This document shows, piece after piece, positions 1 to 7,462 of a stretch of 40,622 nucleotides of DNA (positions within the stretch are counted from its first letter, which is position 1; each line of letters opens with the position of its first letter). The position numbers were made by a program, and so were the translations under genes. The notes below the pieces were generated by a model that ran no database searches, was not told where the DNA came from, and saw only the letters and a list, made by a program, of their open reading frames with translations. The stretch is from Flavobacteriales bacterium (GTDB taxonomy: Bacteria > Bacteroidota > Bacteroidia > Flavobacteriales_F > PHOS-HE28), in contig JAGFIV010000089.1 in assembly GCA_024103275.1 (NCBI GenBank), positions 1-40,622 of the forward strand, read 5' to 3'.

Positions 1-275
1 ACCAGGACGCAGGCCGGTTGCGTGGCACCCGGAACATGCAGTAGGATTTCTACTACGGCCCGAAATCGCTGTACCGGGTCGGTGCCCGGCACAAGCTGCA
101 AGCGTTTCACTGGCTTTCCTTTCGTCAGGATGGCATAAGCTGTTCCTCCTCAATGAGAGCCCTGCTGCCATTGCGCTTTCGACCCTCGCAACGAACCCTA
201 CTGCATAATCCGGGTAGGAGAAGAGGCAAGGCCGGGATCGCGCAGGGCCAAGGTCGTTCCGCCCATCACGCCTTC
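1..275. other. Left-edge sequence without a confident gene
   Basis: No gene can be assigned here. One plus frame is open from base 1 to a TAA at 136-138 and could be the tail of a gene starting outside the window, but its translation matches no family I know and its codon use is unlike the neighbours. A minus-strand frame is also open from about base 100 to the edge, with a possible GTG start and no recognisable product. Bases 140-275 look intergenic and lead into the pyrD promoter. Confidence 0.4.
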
Positions 276-283
276 TACTTTTG
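276..283 (+). promoter_or_regulatory. pyrD promoter -7 element
   Basis: TACTTTTG matches the Bacteroidota primary-sigma -7 consensus TAnnTTTG. Only six bases separate it from the ATG at 290, so transcription would begin at or next to the start codon and the mRNA would be leaderless or nearly so. No clear -33 TTTG box is visible. Confidence 0.65.
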
Positions 284-289
284 CCGCGC

Positions 290-1435
290 ATGTACAAGCT
301 GCTGCGCCCGTTCCTTTTCCGCCTTTCCCCGGAGAAGGCCCACCACCTCACCTTTTCCTTGTTGGAGTTCGCGAAGCAGGTGCCCGGTGCGCTGGCACTG
401 GTGGGCGGTGTGCGCCCGCCGAAGGGGGCCGCCGTGGAGGTGATGGGCCTGAAGTTCCCCGGGCCCGTGGGGCTGGCCGCGGGCATGGACAAGGATGCCG
501 CCCATGTGGATGCCCTGGCCCGCATCGGCTTCGGCTTCGTGGAGGTGGGCACGCTCACGCCCGTGGCCCAGCCCGGCAACGAGCGGCCGCGCCTGTTCCG
601 CCTCAAGGCCGACCGGGCACTGATCAACCGCATGGGCTTCAACAACGGCGGCGTGCAGGCCGCGGTGGTGCGCCTGCGGAAGCGCACGCCCGGCATCATC
701 GTGGGCGGCAACATCGGCAAGAACAAGGTGACGCCGAATGAGCAGGCCCTGGAGGACTACGTGAAATGCTTCGAGGCGCTGCACCCCGTGGTGGACTATT
801 TCGTGGTGAACGTGAGCAGCCCCAACACGCCCGGTCTGCGTGCCTTGCAGGAGAAGGGTCCGTTGCTGGCCATTTTGAATGAGCTGAAGCGACGCGCGGA
901 TGAACTTGCGGTGAATGGTGAACAGCGGATGGTGAATGGATCAGACTCCGGTCACCGGTCACCGATCACCGGTCACCAATCACCAATCACCAGTCACCGC
1001 TCCCCCAAACCCATCCTGCTGAAGATCGCGCCGGACCTCACCGACGGTGAGCTGGACGACATCGTGGCCGTGGTGCGGGAGAGCGGCATCGCGGGCGTGA
1101 TCGCCACCAACACCACCATTGCGCGGGAAGGGTTGAAGATGCCCAAGGCAGAGGTGGAGGCCATCGGCGCGGGCGGGTTGAGCGGGCCGCCGGTGCGAAA
1201 GCGCAGCACGGAAGTGGTGCGGTACCTGCGCGAACGCCTGCCGCGGCCCGTGGTCATCATCGGCGTGGGCGGCATCGACAGCGCGGAAGCCGCCATGGAA
1301 AAACTCAACGCCGGCGCGGACCTGGTCCAGGTCTTCACAGGGCTGATCTATGAAGGACCGGCGTTGCTGAAGCGGATCAATGCGACCTTCGCCGCAAGGA
1401 TGGCACCACGGATGGACACGGATGAACACAGATAG
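290..1435 (+). CDS. pyrD: Dihydroorotate dehydrogenase (quinone), class 2
   Basis: Catalyses the fourth step of pyrimidine synthesis, oxidising dihydroorotate to orotate with FMN and membrane quinone. Family signs: the class 2 N-terminus (YKLLRPFLF, then EKAHH), GLAAGMDKDA at residues 61-70, GTLTPVAQPGNERPR at 87-101, NRMGFNN at 113-119, the catalytic-serine motif NVSSPNTPGL at 174-183, KIAPDL at 245-250 and GVGGI near the FMN phosphate. The start at 290 is chosen over an in-frame TTG at 281 because MYKLLRP is the usual family N-terminus and 281 lies inside the promoter. The product is 381 residues, longer than the usual ~340. The excess is an insertion at residues 208-239 made of a heptamer repeat, just before KIAPDL, and a C-terminal tail (RMAPRMDTDEHR) encoded by a second repeat. 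All core motifs survive, so the enzyme is probably functional. Confidence 0.95.
   Translation: MYKLLRPFLFRLSPEKAHHLTFSLLEFAKQVPGALALVGGVRPPKGAAVEVMGLKFPGPVGLAAGMDKDAAHVDALARIGFGFVEVGTLTPVAQPGNERPRLFRLKADRALINRMGFNNGGVQAAVVRLRKRTPGIIVGGNIGKNKVTPNEQALEDYVKCFEALHPVVDYFVVNVSSPNTPGLRALQEKGPLLAILNELKRRADELAVNGEQRMVNGSDSGHRSPITGHQSPITSHRSPKPILLKIAPDLTDGELDDIVAVVRESGIAGVIATNTTIAREGLKMPKAEVEAIGAGGLSGPPVRKRSTEVVRYLRERLPRPVVIIGVGGIDSAEAAMEKLNAGADLVQVFTGLIYEGPALLKRINATFAARMAPRMDTDEHR
909..1000 (+). repeat. Inverted heptamer repeat inserted in the pyrD frame
   Basis: Bases 952-1000 are seven consecutive 7-bp units of the form TCACCNN (CGG, CGA, CGG, CAA, CAA, CAG and CGC endings). Upstream, 909-939 holds the inverse (GGTGAATGGTGAA..GGTGAATGG), so the whole can fold as an imperfect hairpin. 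Three heptamers make 21 bp, so in this frame the protein reads as a 7-residue repeat: GHRSPIT, GHQSPIT, SHRSP. Such short-unit inverted repeats are normally intergenic; here one is translated. Confidence 0.85.
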
Positions 1436-1491
1436 AATGCGTCCACGCGCGCTACACAGTTATCCGTGTCCATCCGCGTCCATCCGTGGTT
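1405..1491. repeat. Long inverted repeat spanning the pyrD stop codon
   Basis: The left arm, 1405-1435, begins ACCACGGATGGACACGGATG; the right arm, about 1460-1491, is its reverse complement with three or four differences. A ~25-bp loop separates them. The left arm encodes the last ten residues of PyrD and its TAG stop. The unit (CGGATGGACACGGATGAACAC) resembles a dispersed intergenic repeat I have seen in many environmental genomes. It may also act as a transcription terminator, although no T-run follows. Confidence 0.8.
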
Positions 1492-1503
1492 CAATAGCAC
1501 ATC

Positions 1504-2361
1504 ATGCCTGAAGTAAAGCTCATCGAATGCCCCCGCGATGCCATGCAGGGCATCCATCCGTTCATCCCCACGGACACCAAGGTGGAATACCTCAACGCCT
1601 TGCTGCGCGTGGGCTTTGACACCATCGACATCGGCAGCTTCGTCAGCCCCAAGGCCATCCCCCAGCTGCGCGACACCGCCGAGGTGCTGCAGCGTATCGA
1701 CATGGCGGGCGTACAGAGCAAGCTCCTCGTCATCGTGGCCAACGAGCGCGGTGCCGAGGAGGCAGTGAAGCACGGGAACGTCACCTACCTGGGCTATCCC
1801 TTCAGCATCAGCGAGACCTTCCAGCGGCGCAACACCAACACCAGCATCGAGGGCAGTTGGAAGCGCACGGCCCACATCGCCGAAACGACGCGCAAAGCCG
1901 GCAAGGAAATGGTCGTGTACATCAGCATGGGCTTCGGCAACCCCTACGGCGATCCGTGGAGCCCCGAGATTGCCCAGCGCTGGACGGAACGCCTGGTGAA
2001 CGAGCTCGGCGTGCGCATCATCGCCTTGGCCGACACCGTGGGCGTGGCCCATCCGGAGGACATCAGCGCCCTCTTCAGCCACCTCATTCCGGCCATGCCC
2101 GAGGTGGAGTTCGGCGCGCACCTCCATGCCCGGCTCGACAACTGGCGCATCAAGACCGACGCCGCCTGGAATGCCGGCTGCCGCCGCTTCGACGGAGCCT
2201 TGAAAGGCTATGGTGGCTGCCCCATGGCCGAGGACGACCTGGTGGGCAACCTGGCCATGGAACAGTTCGTGCGCCATTTGGAGGCCACGGGCCATCCCAC
2301 CGGGCTCGATCTGCGACAGCTCGATCGCTGCGTAGGCCTGGCGGGAAGCGTCTTCCCCTGA
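1504..2361 (+). CDS. Hydroxymethylglutaryl-CoA lyase family protein
   Basis: A TIM-barrel enzyme of the HMGL-like (pyruvate carboxyltransferase) superfamily, expected to cleave HMG-CoA to acetoacetate and acetyl-CoA in leucine or ketone-body catabolism. Visible signs: the active-site start ECPRDAMQG at residues 8-16 (Arg11, Asp12), the metal-binding pair HLH at 206-208, and the loop YGGCPMAEDDLVGN at 236-249, which carries the catalytic Cys239 and the Asn of the family's GGCPxAxxxxGN signature. At 285 residues it is close to the usual ~300. PRDAMQ differs from the typical PRDGLQ, so a related acyl-CoA substrate is possible. The ATG at 1504 lies 13 bases beyond the inverted repeat that ends pyrD. 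Pathway partners are not adjacent. Confidence 0.85.
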   Translation: MPEVKLIECPRDAMQGIHPFIPTDTKVEYLNALLRVGFDTIDIGSFVSPKAIPQLRDTAEVLQRIDMAGVQSKLLVIVANERGAEEAVKHGNVTYLGYPFSISETFQRRNTNTSIEGSWKRTAHIAETTRKAGKEMVVYISMGFGNPYGDPWSPEIAQRWTERLVNELGVRIIALADTVGVAHPEDISALFSHLIPAMPEVEFGAHLHARLDNWRIKTDAAWNAGCRRFDGALKGYGGCPMAEDDLVGNLAMEQFVRHLEATGHPTGLDLRQLDRCVGLAGSVFP

Positions 2362-2490
2362 ACATCCCCTTGTCCGCGCATTCACCGGCCCTTGTCGACC
2401 CTGCCGCCGGAGCCTGGGGCAATTCTGCCCACGGCCCGTTCACTGCCATCCATTGGCACGAGATGACTTGCCGATAAATCCGTCAATGCC

Positions 2491-2516
2491 ATGTCGTGGA
2501 AAATGACATACATTTG
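2491..2516 (+). promoter_or_regulatory. Promoter with overlapping palindrome, regulator gene
   Basis: TACATTTG at 2509-2516 is a perfect TAnnTTTG -7 element, with transcription expected near 2522 and the ATG at 2539. Directly upstream, and sharing one base with it, is the dyad ATGTC (2491-2495) / GACAT (2505-2509). A binding site there would block the promoter, so autoregulation by the S24-type repressor downstream is plausible. The arms are only 5 bp, so the operator call is weak. Confidence 0.5.
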
Positions 2517-2538
2517 CCCCGATCAAACAGCCATCGCC

Positions 2539-3381
2539 ATGTCCAGGACGAACACCAGCCACCCCTACTTCGGCCCCAACCTCAAGCTCCTGCGCGCCCG
2601 CCGCGGCCGATCGCAGGAGGAAGTGGCCGTGGGCCTCGATGTCAAGCGTTCCAGCTGGAGCGGTTACGAAAACGGCAGCGCCGAGCCGCCCCTGGACCTG
2701 CTGGTGCGCATCAGCAACTACTTCCGCGTCAGCGTGGACCGCCTGCTGAAGGACGACCTCACCCTGCTGAGCGAAAGCCAGCTGGGCATCCTGGAGCGCG
2801 GCGGCGACGTGGACCTCAGCGGGCGGCGCCTGCGGGTGCTGGCCACCACGGTGAACAGCGAGGACCGCGAGAACATCGAGATGGTGAACGTGAAGGCCAA
2901 GGCGGGCTATGCCCTGGGCTACGCCGACCCGGAGTACATCAGCGTGCTGCCCACCTTCCAGATGCCCTTCCTCAGCCGCGACCGCAAGTACCGCACCTTC
3001 CAGATCAGCGGCGACAGCATGCCGCCCGTGGGCGAGGGTTCGTGGGTGACCGGCGAGTACGTGCAGAACTGGCAGACCATCCGCGATGGCCAGCCCTACA
3101 TCATCGTCACCAAGGAGGATGGCATCGTCTTCAAGGTGGTGTACAACCAGATCAAGAACAACGGCAATTTGCTGCTGTGCAGCACCAACCCGGCCTATCC
3201 GCCGTATGAGGTGGCCATCTCCGAGGTGCTTGAGGTGTGGAAGTTCGTCCACTTCATCAGCCACGAGCTGCCGGAGCCCAACCTCACCCGCGACGAGCTT
3301 TCGCGCAGCGTGATGGACCTGCGCAAGGAAGTGGGCCAGCTGCGCATGAGCATGGAGAAGCAGGGGAGGTTGGCGTTGTGA
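2539..3381 (+). CDS. XRE-family regulator with S24 (LexA-like) domain
   Basis: A 280-residue repressor-type transcription factor. Residues 10-70 form an XRE helix-turn-helix (LKLLRARRGRSQEEVA, then WSGYENGSAEPPLDLLVRI). Residues 118-240 form a peptidase S24-like domain: a candidate self-cleavage site at Ala122-Gly123 (VKAKAGYALGY), nucleophile Ser160 in ISGDSMPP and lysine Lys199 in GIVFKV. The C-terminus (245-280) is predicted to be helical. The start at 2539 is preferred to the upstream in-frame ATG at 2491 because that one lies inside the promoter and palindrome. Proteins of this build control SOS, prophage or stress genes, but no phage genes are nearby, so the targets are unknown. Self-cleavage is inferred from motif conservation only. 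Confidence 0.88.
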   Translation: MSRTNTSHPYFGPNLKLLRARRGRSQEEVAVGLDVKRSSWSGYENGSAEPPLDLLVRISNYFRVSVDRLLKDDLTLLSESQLGILERGGDVDLSGRRLRVLATTVNSEDRENIEMVNVKAKAGYALGYADPEYISVLPTFQMPFLSRDRKYRTFQISGDSMPPVGEGSWVTGEYVQNWQTIRDGQPYIIVTKEDGIVFKVVYNQIKNNGNLLLCSTNPAYPPYEVAISEVLEVWKFVHFISHELPEPNLTRDELSRSVMDLRKEVGQLRMSMEKQGRLAL

Positions 3382-3869
3382 GGGAGAGGAGGAAGGGGCC
3401 CTGGTACCTCCACTCCTGCCATGCTCGACATTGCCGGCACACGCGCTATGCCGCGAACCGCGCCGAACGCCTACACGCTGATGCCGCTCCGCTGATATAT
3501 AGCGTAGCCTAAGCTACGAAGCCACCTCTTCGGTGAAGTAGTGTGGATAAAGAGCAAGTAGATCGGGCCAAGCTTTATTGCGAGATGGTATGACCCTAGG
3601 CCGGCGCCGGGCGGTCCATCTGTGTGATCTGCGTAATTCCCTTGTGTGCTTCGGCCTCGGCGAATGCCGTCGGTGGATAAGCCCACCTGGAACGATGCCA
3701 GTGGACAAAAACCACGAGGTGCACCGGGGTGTATCTCCGGCTCTGCTCTCCGAGCTTACGAGCCCCACCCTGCAAACACCTCTTCCGGGGACAGATACTT
3801 TCCATGTAACCATTCCCCTTGTCGTGCATCCAATGCCCAAACGTCAACACAACTAACCATCAATTACCC
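3382..3869. other. Intergenic region with repeat debris
   Basis: This 488-base stretch has no convincing gene. It contains the half copy of the palindromic element at 3502-3591. A fragment near 3615-3640 (CATCTGTGTGATCTGCGTAA) looks like one arm of another common dispersed intergenic repeat. A weak promoter-like TACTTTCC at 3796-3803 may serve the secreted-protein gene at 3870. Confidence 0.6.
3502..3591 (-). repeat. Half copy of palindromic MITE-like element
   Basis: These 90 bases match 9539-9628 at 87 of 90 positions. The copy begins at the central palindrome GTAGCCTAAGCTAC and runs to the terminal inverted repeat (..GCGAGATGGTAT). The other arm is absent: the sequence left of 3502 has no resemblance to the left arm of the full copy. 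This is a truncated element, or a product of deletion at the hairpin tip. Confidence 0.85.
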
Positions 3870-4553
3870 ATGAAAACGTTCATCACCACCACCGCCCGGG
3901 CCTTGGCCCTGATCGCCTTCGCCGGCATGTTGTCCCTGGGCGCCAGCGCCCACAATGGCGAGGACCACGGCACCAACGACAAGCAGTTGGAGAAGGCCAA
4001 GAGCACCTACAACGCTAGCACTCTGCAGCTGCGCACCGACATGCGCTTCCTGTGGGCGCAGCACATGGAGTGGACCTATGCTGCCGTTACCGCCTTCTAC
4101 ACCACCACGCGCAACTACGACGCTACCGCCGCCCGCCTCTTACAGAACCAGGAGGACATCGGCAACGCCATCAAGCCCTTCTATGGTGAAGAGGCCGGCA
4201 ACGCCCTCACCAAGCTGCTGAAGGAACACATCGTTTCCGTGGTGAAGGTGATGACGGCGGCCAAACGCGGCGAGACCGAAACCCTGCAGTCCACCATCGC
4301 CGCTTCGTATGCCAACGCCCAGCAGATCGGTGACTTCCTGGCCAACGCCAACCCGTACTGGTCGCGCGAGTTCGCCCGCGACATGCTGAAGACGCACATC
4401 GACCAGACCCTGGTCTATGCCACGTCCATCCAGCACGATGACTTCGCGGCCGGCATCAACGCCTACGGCGAGGCCGAGCACCACATGATGATGCTGGCTG
4501 ATGCCCTGAGCGATGGCCTCGTGGCCGCCTTCCCCGACCGCTTCAAGAAGTAA
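3870..4553 (+). CDS. Secreted all-helical protein of unknown function
   Basis: A 227-residue protein with a clear signal peptide (residues 1-27, hydrophobic core [17 protein letters not shown]) followed by a His-rich start (HNGEDHG). The mature part is predicted to be helical, with two resembling halves: [24 protein letters not shown] near residue 55 and [22 protein letters not shown] near 170. The pattern (LWxxHxxWTxxxI, HIxxTLxxAxxI) is what I remember from small helical-bundle proteins often mislabelled in databases as glycosyltransferase or acetylglutamate kinase. Several His, Glu and Asp residues lie on the helices, so metal binding is possible, but this is inference. The ATG at 3870 is chosen because the signal peptide begins there. 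A hairpin follows the gene. Confidence 0.8.
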   Translation: MKTFITTTARALALIAFAGMLSLGASAHNGEDHGTNDKQLEKAKSTYNASTLQLRTDMRFLWAQHMEWTYAAVTAFYTTTRNYDATAARLLQNQEDIGNAIKPFYGEEAGNALTKLLKEHIVSVVKVMTAAKRGETETLQSTIAASYANAQQIGDFLANANPYWSREFARDMLKTHIDQTLVYATSIQHDDFAAGINAYGEAEHHMMMLADALSDGLVAAFPDRFKK

Positions 4554-4603
4554 AACGGTGCACAATCGGCAACGGACCACTCATCCCGCTCGATGGGGGT
4601 CAA

Positions 4604-4639
4604 CGGGAAAGGCCGCTTCGAAGGAGGCGGCCTTTCCCG
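4604..4639 (+). terminator. GC-rich hairpin
   Basis: CGGGAAAGGCCGC (4604-4616) pairs perfectly with GCGGCCTTTCCCG (4627-4639) across a 10-base loop. It lies 50 bases after the stop at 4553. There is no T-run, so efficiency is uncertain. Confidence 0.6.
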
Positions 4640-4716
4640 TCCCCCTCAGGGTCATGCGCAGCGGACCCCTGAGGGACGGTTGTCACTACCTTCCCACCAC
4701 AAACAATCCTTTTCCC

Positions 4717-5406
4717 ATGCGCTCGAAGCAACCCGTCCTCGCCCTTGTACTTGTAGCTGTGGGAGCCACCACCAGCGCCCAACCACCGGCCGCCATCGAA
4801 GGTGTGTACACCGCTACCAGGGATGGTGTGCACTACACCTGGATCCTCGTGGACGGCTATGCCAGCCGCACAGCCTACACGGACACTTCCTTCCTCACCA
4901 CGGAAGGAGGGCCGTTCACATTCGCAGATGATCAGATGGAGGTGAACGTGGAGTTCAACAGCGCAAAACCGGATGAGGTGGGACGGAAACAGTCCCACCA
5001 ATGGCGCCCGCATGCGGACGGGACGATGCAGGTGGACGGCATGGACTGGAGAAGGGAACTGCGGCCGCAGGACCTGGATGGGGCATGGCATATCACGGCG
5101 CACACCAAGGACGGCAAGCTGGAGCCCATTCGGCACAGCGGTACCCGCAAGACCCTGAAACTGCTTAAGGATGGCTGGTTCCAGTGGTTTGCCATCGACC
5201 CCGGCAAGCAGGCGTTCCACGCCACCGGCGGGGGGCGGTATACATTCCGGGATGGACGCTACACCGAGGAGATCCTCTTCTTCTCCCGCGACAACAGCCG
5301 GGTAGGGGCAAAGCTGCAATTCACCGGTGAACTGCAGGATGGCGCATGGCACCACAGCGGCAAGAGCTCCAAGGGCGACCCGCTTTACGAGGTGTGGGAA
5401 CGGTAG
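4717..5406 (+). CDS. Secreted lipocalin-like hypothetical protein
   Basis: A 229-residue protein with an N-terminal signal sequence (MRSKQPVLALVLVAVGATTSAQ). The mature part is beta-rich, with repeated aromatic strands: IEGVYTATRDGVHYTWILVDGYAS, DLDGAWHITAHTKDGK, GGGRYTFRDGRYTEEILFF and GELQDGAWHHSGKSSKG. The last resembles the small secreted proteins of Bacteroidota often annotated only as membrane or secreted protein, with a lipocalin-like fold. Enzymatic residues are not evident. The start at 4717 is preferred because the signal peptide starts there, although the frame is open further upstream. It is followed by 88 bases and then the rlmI-like gene; co-transcription is possible but that gene has its own promoter-like element. 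Confidence 0.75.
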   Translation: MRSKQPVLALVLVAVGATTSAQPPAAIEGVYTATRDGVHYTWILVDGYASRTAYTDTSFLTTEGGPFTFADDQMEVNVEFNSAKPDEVGRKQSHQWRPHADGTMQVDGMDWRRELRPQDLDGAWHITAHTKDGKLEPIRHSGTRKTLKLLKDGWFQWFAIDPGKQAFHATGGGRYTFRDGRYTEEILFFSRDNSRVGAKLQFTGELQDGAWHHSGKSSKGDPLYEVWER

Positions 5407-5482
5407 TTCCGCGTGGTAGCAAAACGCCAAGGCCGCCCCGGGCAACACCACCAAAGCCGGAAGGCATGCCGGATGCGGCGTC

Positions 5483-5490
5483 TACCTTGG
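5483..5490 (+). promoter_or_regulatory. Promoter-like element, rRNA methyltransferase gene
   Basis: TACCTTGG lies exactly four bases (CCCC) before the ATG at 5495. It matches TAnnTT but not the final TG of the consensus. The spacing predicts a leaderless transcript. Confidence 0.4.
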
Positions 5491-5494
5491 CCCC

Positions 5495-6766
5495 ATGTCC
5501 CAGCACATGGCCGTGAGGCTCCACAAGGCCGCCGAACGCGCGGTGAAGCAAGGCCACCCCTGGATCTTCAGCAAGGGCATCGACAAGCTGAACAAGCAGG
5601 GGCAGGCCGGCGACCTCGCCATGGTCTTCGGCCGCCGGGACAACAAGCTCATCGCCATCGGGCTGTACGATCCCGCATCGCCGGTCCGCATCAAGGTCAT
5701 CCACCATGGTGGCCCGCAGGGTATCGATGCTGATTTCTTCCGTGGCCGCATCCGGGAGGCCCGCCAACTACGGGAACCGTTGCTATCATCTCCCTCGCCT
5801 TCCGTACCAACCTTGCCCACCTCACCCACGGATGCTCCGCCGGGGCCCCACAAAGTGGACCTTGGGGAGCGTGCCACCACCGCCTATCGCCTCCTCTTCG
5901 GCGAGAACGACGGCTTCCCCGGCTTGGTCACCGATGTGTACGGCACGGTGGCCGTGATCAAGTTGTATTCCGCCATCTGGTTCCCCTGGTTGGAAATGAT
6001 CGTCCCGCAGATCGTGGCCGTGGCCGGGGTGCATGCCGTGGTGCTGCGGCTGAGCCGCCACCTGCAGCAGGCGGCCACGCCGCTGCGTGAAGGCGACGTG
6101 CTGCACGGCGAGCTGCCCGATCCCGAGGTAGAGTTCCAGGAATACGGCGTGCGCTTCCGGGCCCATGTCCTGCTTGGGCACAAGACCGGCTTTTTCCTGG
6201 ACCACCGGGCCAACCGGCACCGCATCGGGCAGTTGGCCAGAGGCAAGTCCCTGCTCGACGTGTTCGCCTACGCGGGCGGCTTTTCGGTGCATGCCTTGGC
6301 GGGCGGCGCAACCGGGGTCACCAGTGTGGACATAAGCAGGCAGGCCCTGGACCTTGCGGTGCGCAACGCCTCGCTGAACCCGCATGCGGGTAAGCACATC
6401 ACCGTGGCGGGTGATGCCTTTGAGGTCCTGGCGCGGCTGGTTGCCGAACACAGGCGATACGGCATCGTGGTGATCGATCCCCCCTCGTTCGCCAAGAGCG
6501 AAAAGGAAATGGCCGGCGCCCTGCGCAAGTATGCCGAACTGGCCTTGCTTGGCGCACGCCTCACGGAAAAGGGCGGGCTGCTGGTATTGGCCTCGTGTTC
6601 GTCGCGGATCACGACGGACGAGTTCCTGCAGGTCCATCGCACGGCCTTCGGGCGGGCAGGCGTGCCCTGTACGTTGGAGGACGTCACGGGCCACGACATC
6701 GACCACCCCGTCCGGTTCCCGGAAGGGGCCTACCTGAAGACGGCCTACTACCGCATGAACGGGTAG
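5495..6766 (+). CDS. rlmI: Class I rRNA large-subunit methyltransferase, RlmI type
   Basis: Probably methylates C5 of a cytosine in 23S rRNA using S-adenosylmethionine. Residues 1-85 are a PUA RNA-binding domain (AAERAVKQGHPWIFSKGI). Residues 128-220 are the linker domain (RLLFGENDGFPGLVTDVYG). Residues 225-423 are the Rossmann methyltransferase: GHKTGFFLDHR at 228-238, SAM-binding DVFAYAGGFSVHA at 255-267, VIDPPSFAK at 326-334, and Cys368 in ASCSS as the likely catalytic cysteine. The 423 residues exceed the usual ~395 because of a Pro/Ser/Thr-rich insertion at about residues 95-127 (SSPSPSVPTLPTSPT), encoded by 5777-5875, where the family normally has a short helix. The insertion keeps frame and looks like low-complexity repeat DNA. 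The exact target base is inferred from family membership. Confidence 0.88.
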   Translation: MSQHMAVRLHKAAERAVKQGHPWIFSKGIDKLNKQGQAGDLAMVFGRRDNKLIAIGLYDPASPVRIKVIHHGGPQGIDADFFRGRIREARQLREPLLSSPSPSVPTLPTSPTDAPPGPHKVDLGERATTAYRLLFGENDGFPGLVTDVYGTVAVIKLYSAIWFPWLEMIVPQIVAVAGVHAVVLRLSRHLQQAATPLREGDVLHGELPDPEVEFQEYGVRFRAHVLLGHKTGFFLDHRANRHRIGQLARGKSLLDVFAYAGGFSVHALAGGATGVTSVDISRQALDLAVRNASLNPHAGKHITVAGDAFEVLARLVAEHRRYGIVVIDPPSFAKSEKEMAGALRKYAELALLGARLTEKGGLLVLASCSSRITTDEFLQVHRTAFGRAGVPCTLEDVTGHDIDHPVRFPEGAYLKTAYYRMNG

Positions 6767-6824
6767 GGACACGGGATGCCGCGGGCGGCAGCGCCTTCCG
6801 CCACCCAACGGGTGGCCACCTCCG

Positions 6825-6832
6825 TACCTTGT
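6825..6832 (+). promoter_or_regulatory. Promoter-like element, GNAT gene
   Basis: TACCTTGT lies eight bases before the ATG at 6841. It matches TAnnTT only partly; assignment rests on the same element recurring at similar places in this window. Confidence 0.35.
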
Positions 6833-6840
6833 ACCTCACG

Positions 6841-7335
6841 ATGGTGCCTGAAGACCTTGTGCGGCAAGCCGGCCCGATCGAGATCGTGCCATTTCGGCCG
6901 GGGGATGGCCCTGCCTTCAAGGCGTTGAACGAGGAATGGCTGAAGGCCTATTTCACCGTGGAGCCCGCAGATGAGGTGATGCTGGGCGATCCGCAGGGCG
7001 AGATCCTCGACCGGGGCGGGTCCATCTTCTTCATCCGGATCAACGGCCGTGCCGTTGGGACGGTGGCGCTGATCAACGTGGGGAAAGGGACCTGCGAATT
7101 GGCGAAGATGGCGGTGACCGCCTCTGCGCAAGGCCGGGGGCTGGGCAACAAACTGCTGGGGCATACCATCGCTTTCGCGGAGCAACACGGGATGCACAAT
7201 CTGGTGCTATACACAAGCCGGAGGCTGAAACCCGCGCTGCACCTCTACCTGCGGCACGGGTTCCGTGAGGTGCCGTTGGACGAAAGCCCCTTCAGGCGGG
7301 CCGAGGTCAAGATGGAGAAGGCCCTCACGCGTTGA
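6841..7335 (+). CDS. GNAT-family N-acetyltransferase
   Basis: A 164-residue acetyl-CoA-dependent transferase. The fold runs from IEIVPFRPGDGPAFKALNEEWL (beta1-alpha1) through NGRAVGTVALI (beta2-3) and ELAKMAVTASAQGRGLGNKLL, which holds the Q-x-x-G-x-G acetyl-CoA pyrophosphate loop (QGRGLG), to LVLYTSRRLKPALHLYLRHGF, the typical C-terminal N-x-x-A-hxhYxxxGF region with Asn replaced by Lys. The substrate cannot be predicted from sequence. The start at 6841 gives the usual GNAT length; longer frames upstream overlap rlmI. It sits 74 bases after rlmI on the same strand. Confidence 0.85.
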   Translation: MVPEDLVRQAGPIEIVPFRPGDGPAFKALNEEWLKAYFTVEPADEVMLGDPQGEILDRGGSIFFIRINGRAVGTVALINVGKGTCELAKMAVTASAQGRGLGNKLLGHTIAFAEQHGMHNLVLYTSRRLKPALHLYLRHGFREVPLDESPFRRAEVKMEKALTR

Positions 7336-7386
7336 TCGCCCGGTCCTGCCCGGCGGCTCTTTACAAAGCGGCGACAATGGCCCCGG

Positions 7387-7394
7387 TACCTTTG
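7387..7394 (+). promoter_or_regulatory. Promoter -7 element, cupin gene
   Basis: TACCTTTG is a perfect TAnnTTTG match, 68 bases before the cupin start codon at 7463, giving an untranslated leader of about 60 bases. Confidence 0.65.
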
Positions 7395-7409
7395 TTGGAC
7401 AATCATCAA

Positions 7410-7431
7410 ACATGGCCGGGTACGGCCATGT
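7410..7431 (+). promoter_or_regulatory. Perfect dyad in the cupin 5' leader
   Basis: ACATGGCC (7410-7417) and GGCCATGT (7424-7431) are perfect inverted 8-mers around a 6-base spacer, lying just downstream of the predicted transcription start. It could be an operator or an RNA hairpin in the leader. No partner regulator is identified. Confidence 0.5.
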
Positions 7432-7462
7432 CCAGAGAGATCCAACAGACAAAACAAGAACC

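Noticed and set aside
952-1000. Short tandem array considered as CRISPR
   Set aside because: Units are contiguous 7-mers without spacers, inside pyrD, and no cas genes are present.
1348-2385. A 345-codon minus-strand frame across the HMG-CoA lyase-like gene
   Set aside because: Antisense to a gene with conserved catalytic motifs and passes through an inverted repeat.
4513-4716. Upstream extension of the secreted protein at 4717
   Set aside because: The extension would read through the hairpin at 4604-4639 and overlap the preceding gene; the signal peptide begins at 4717.
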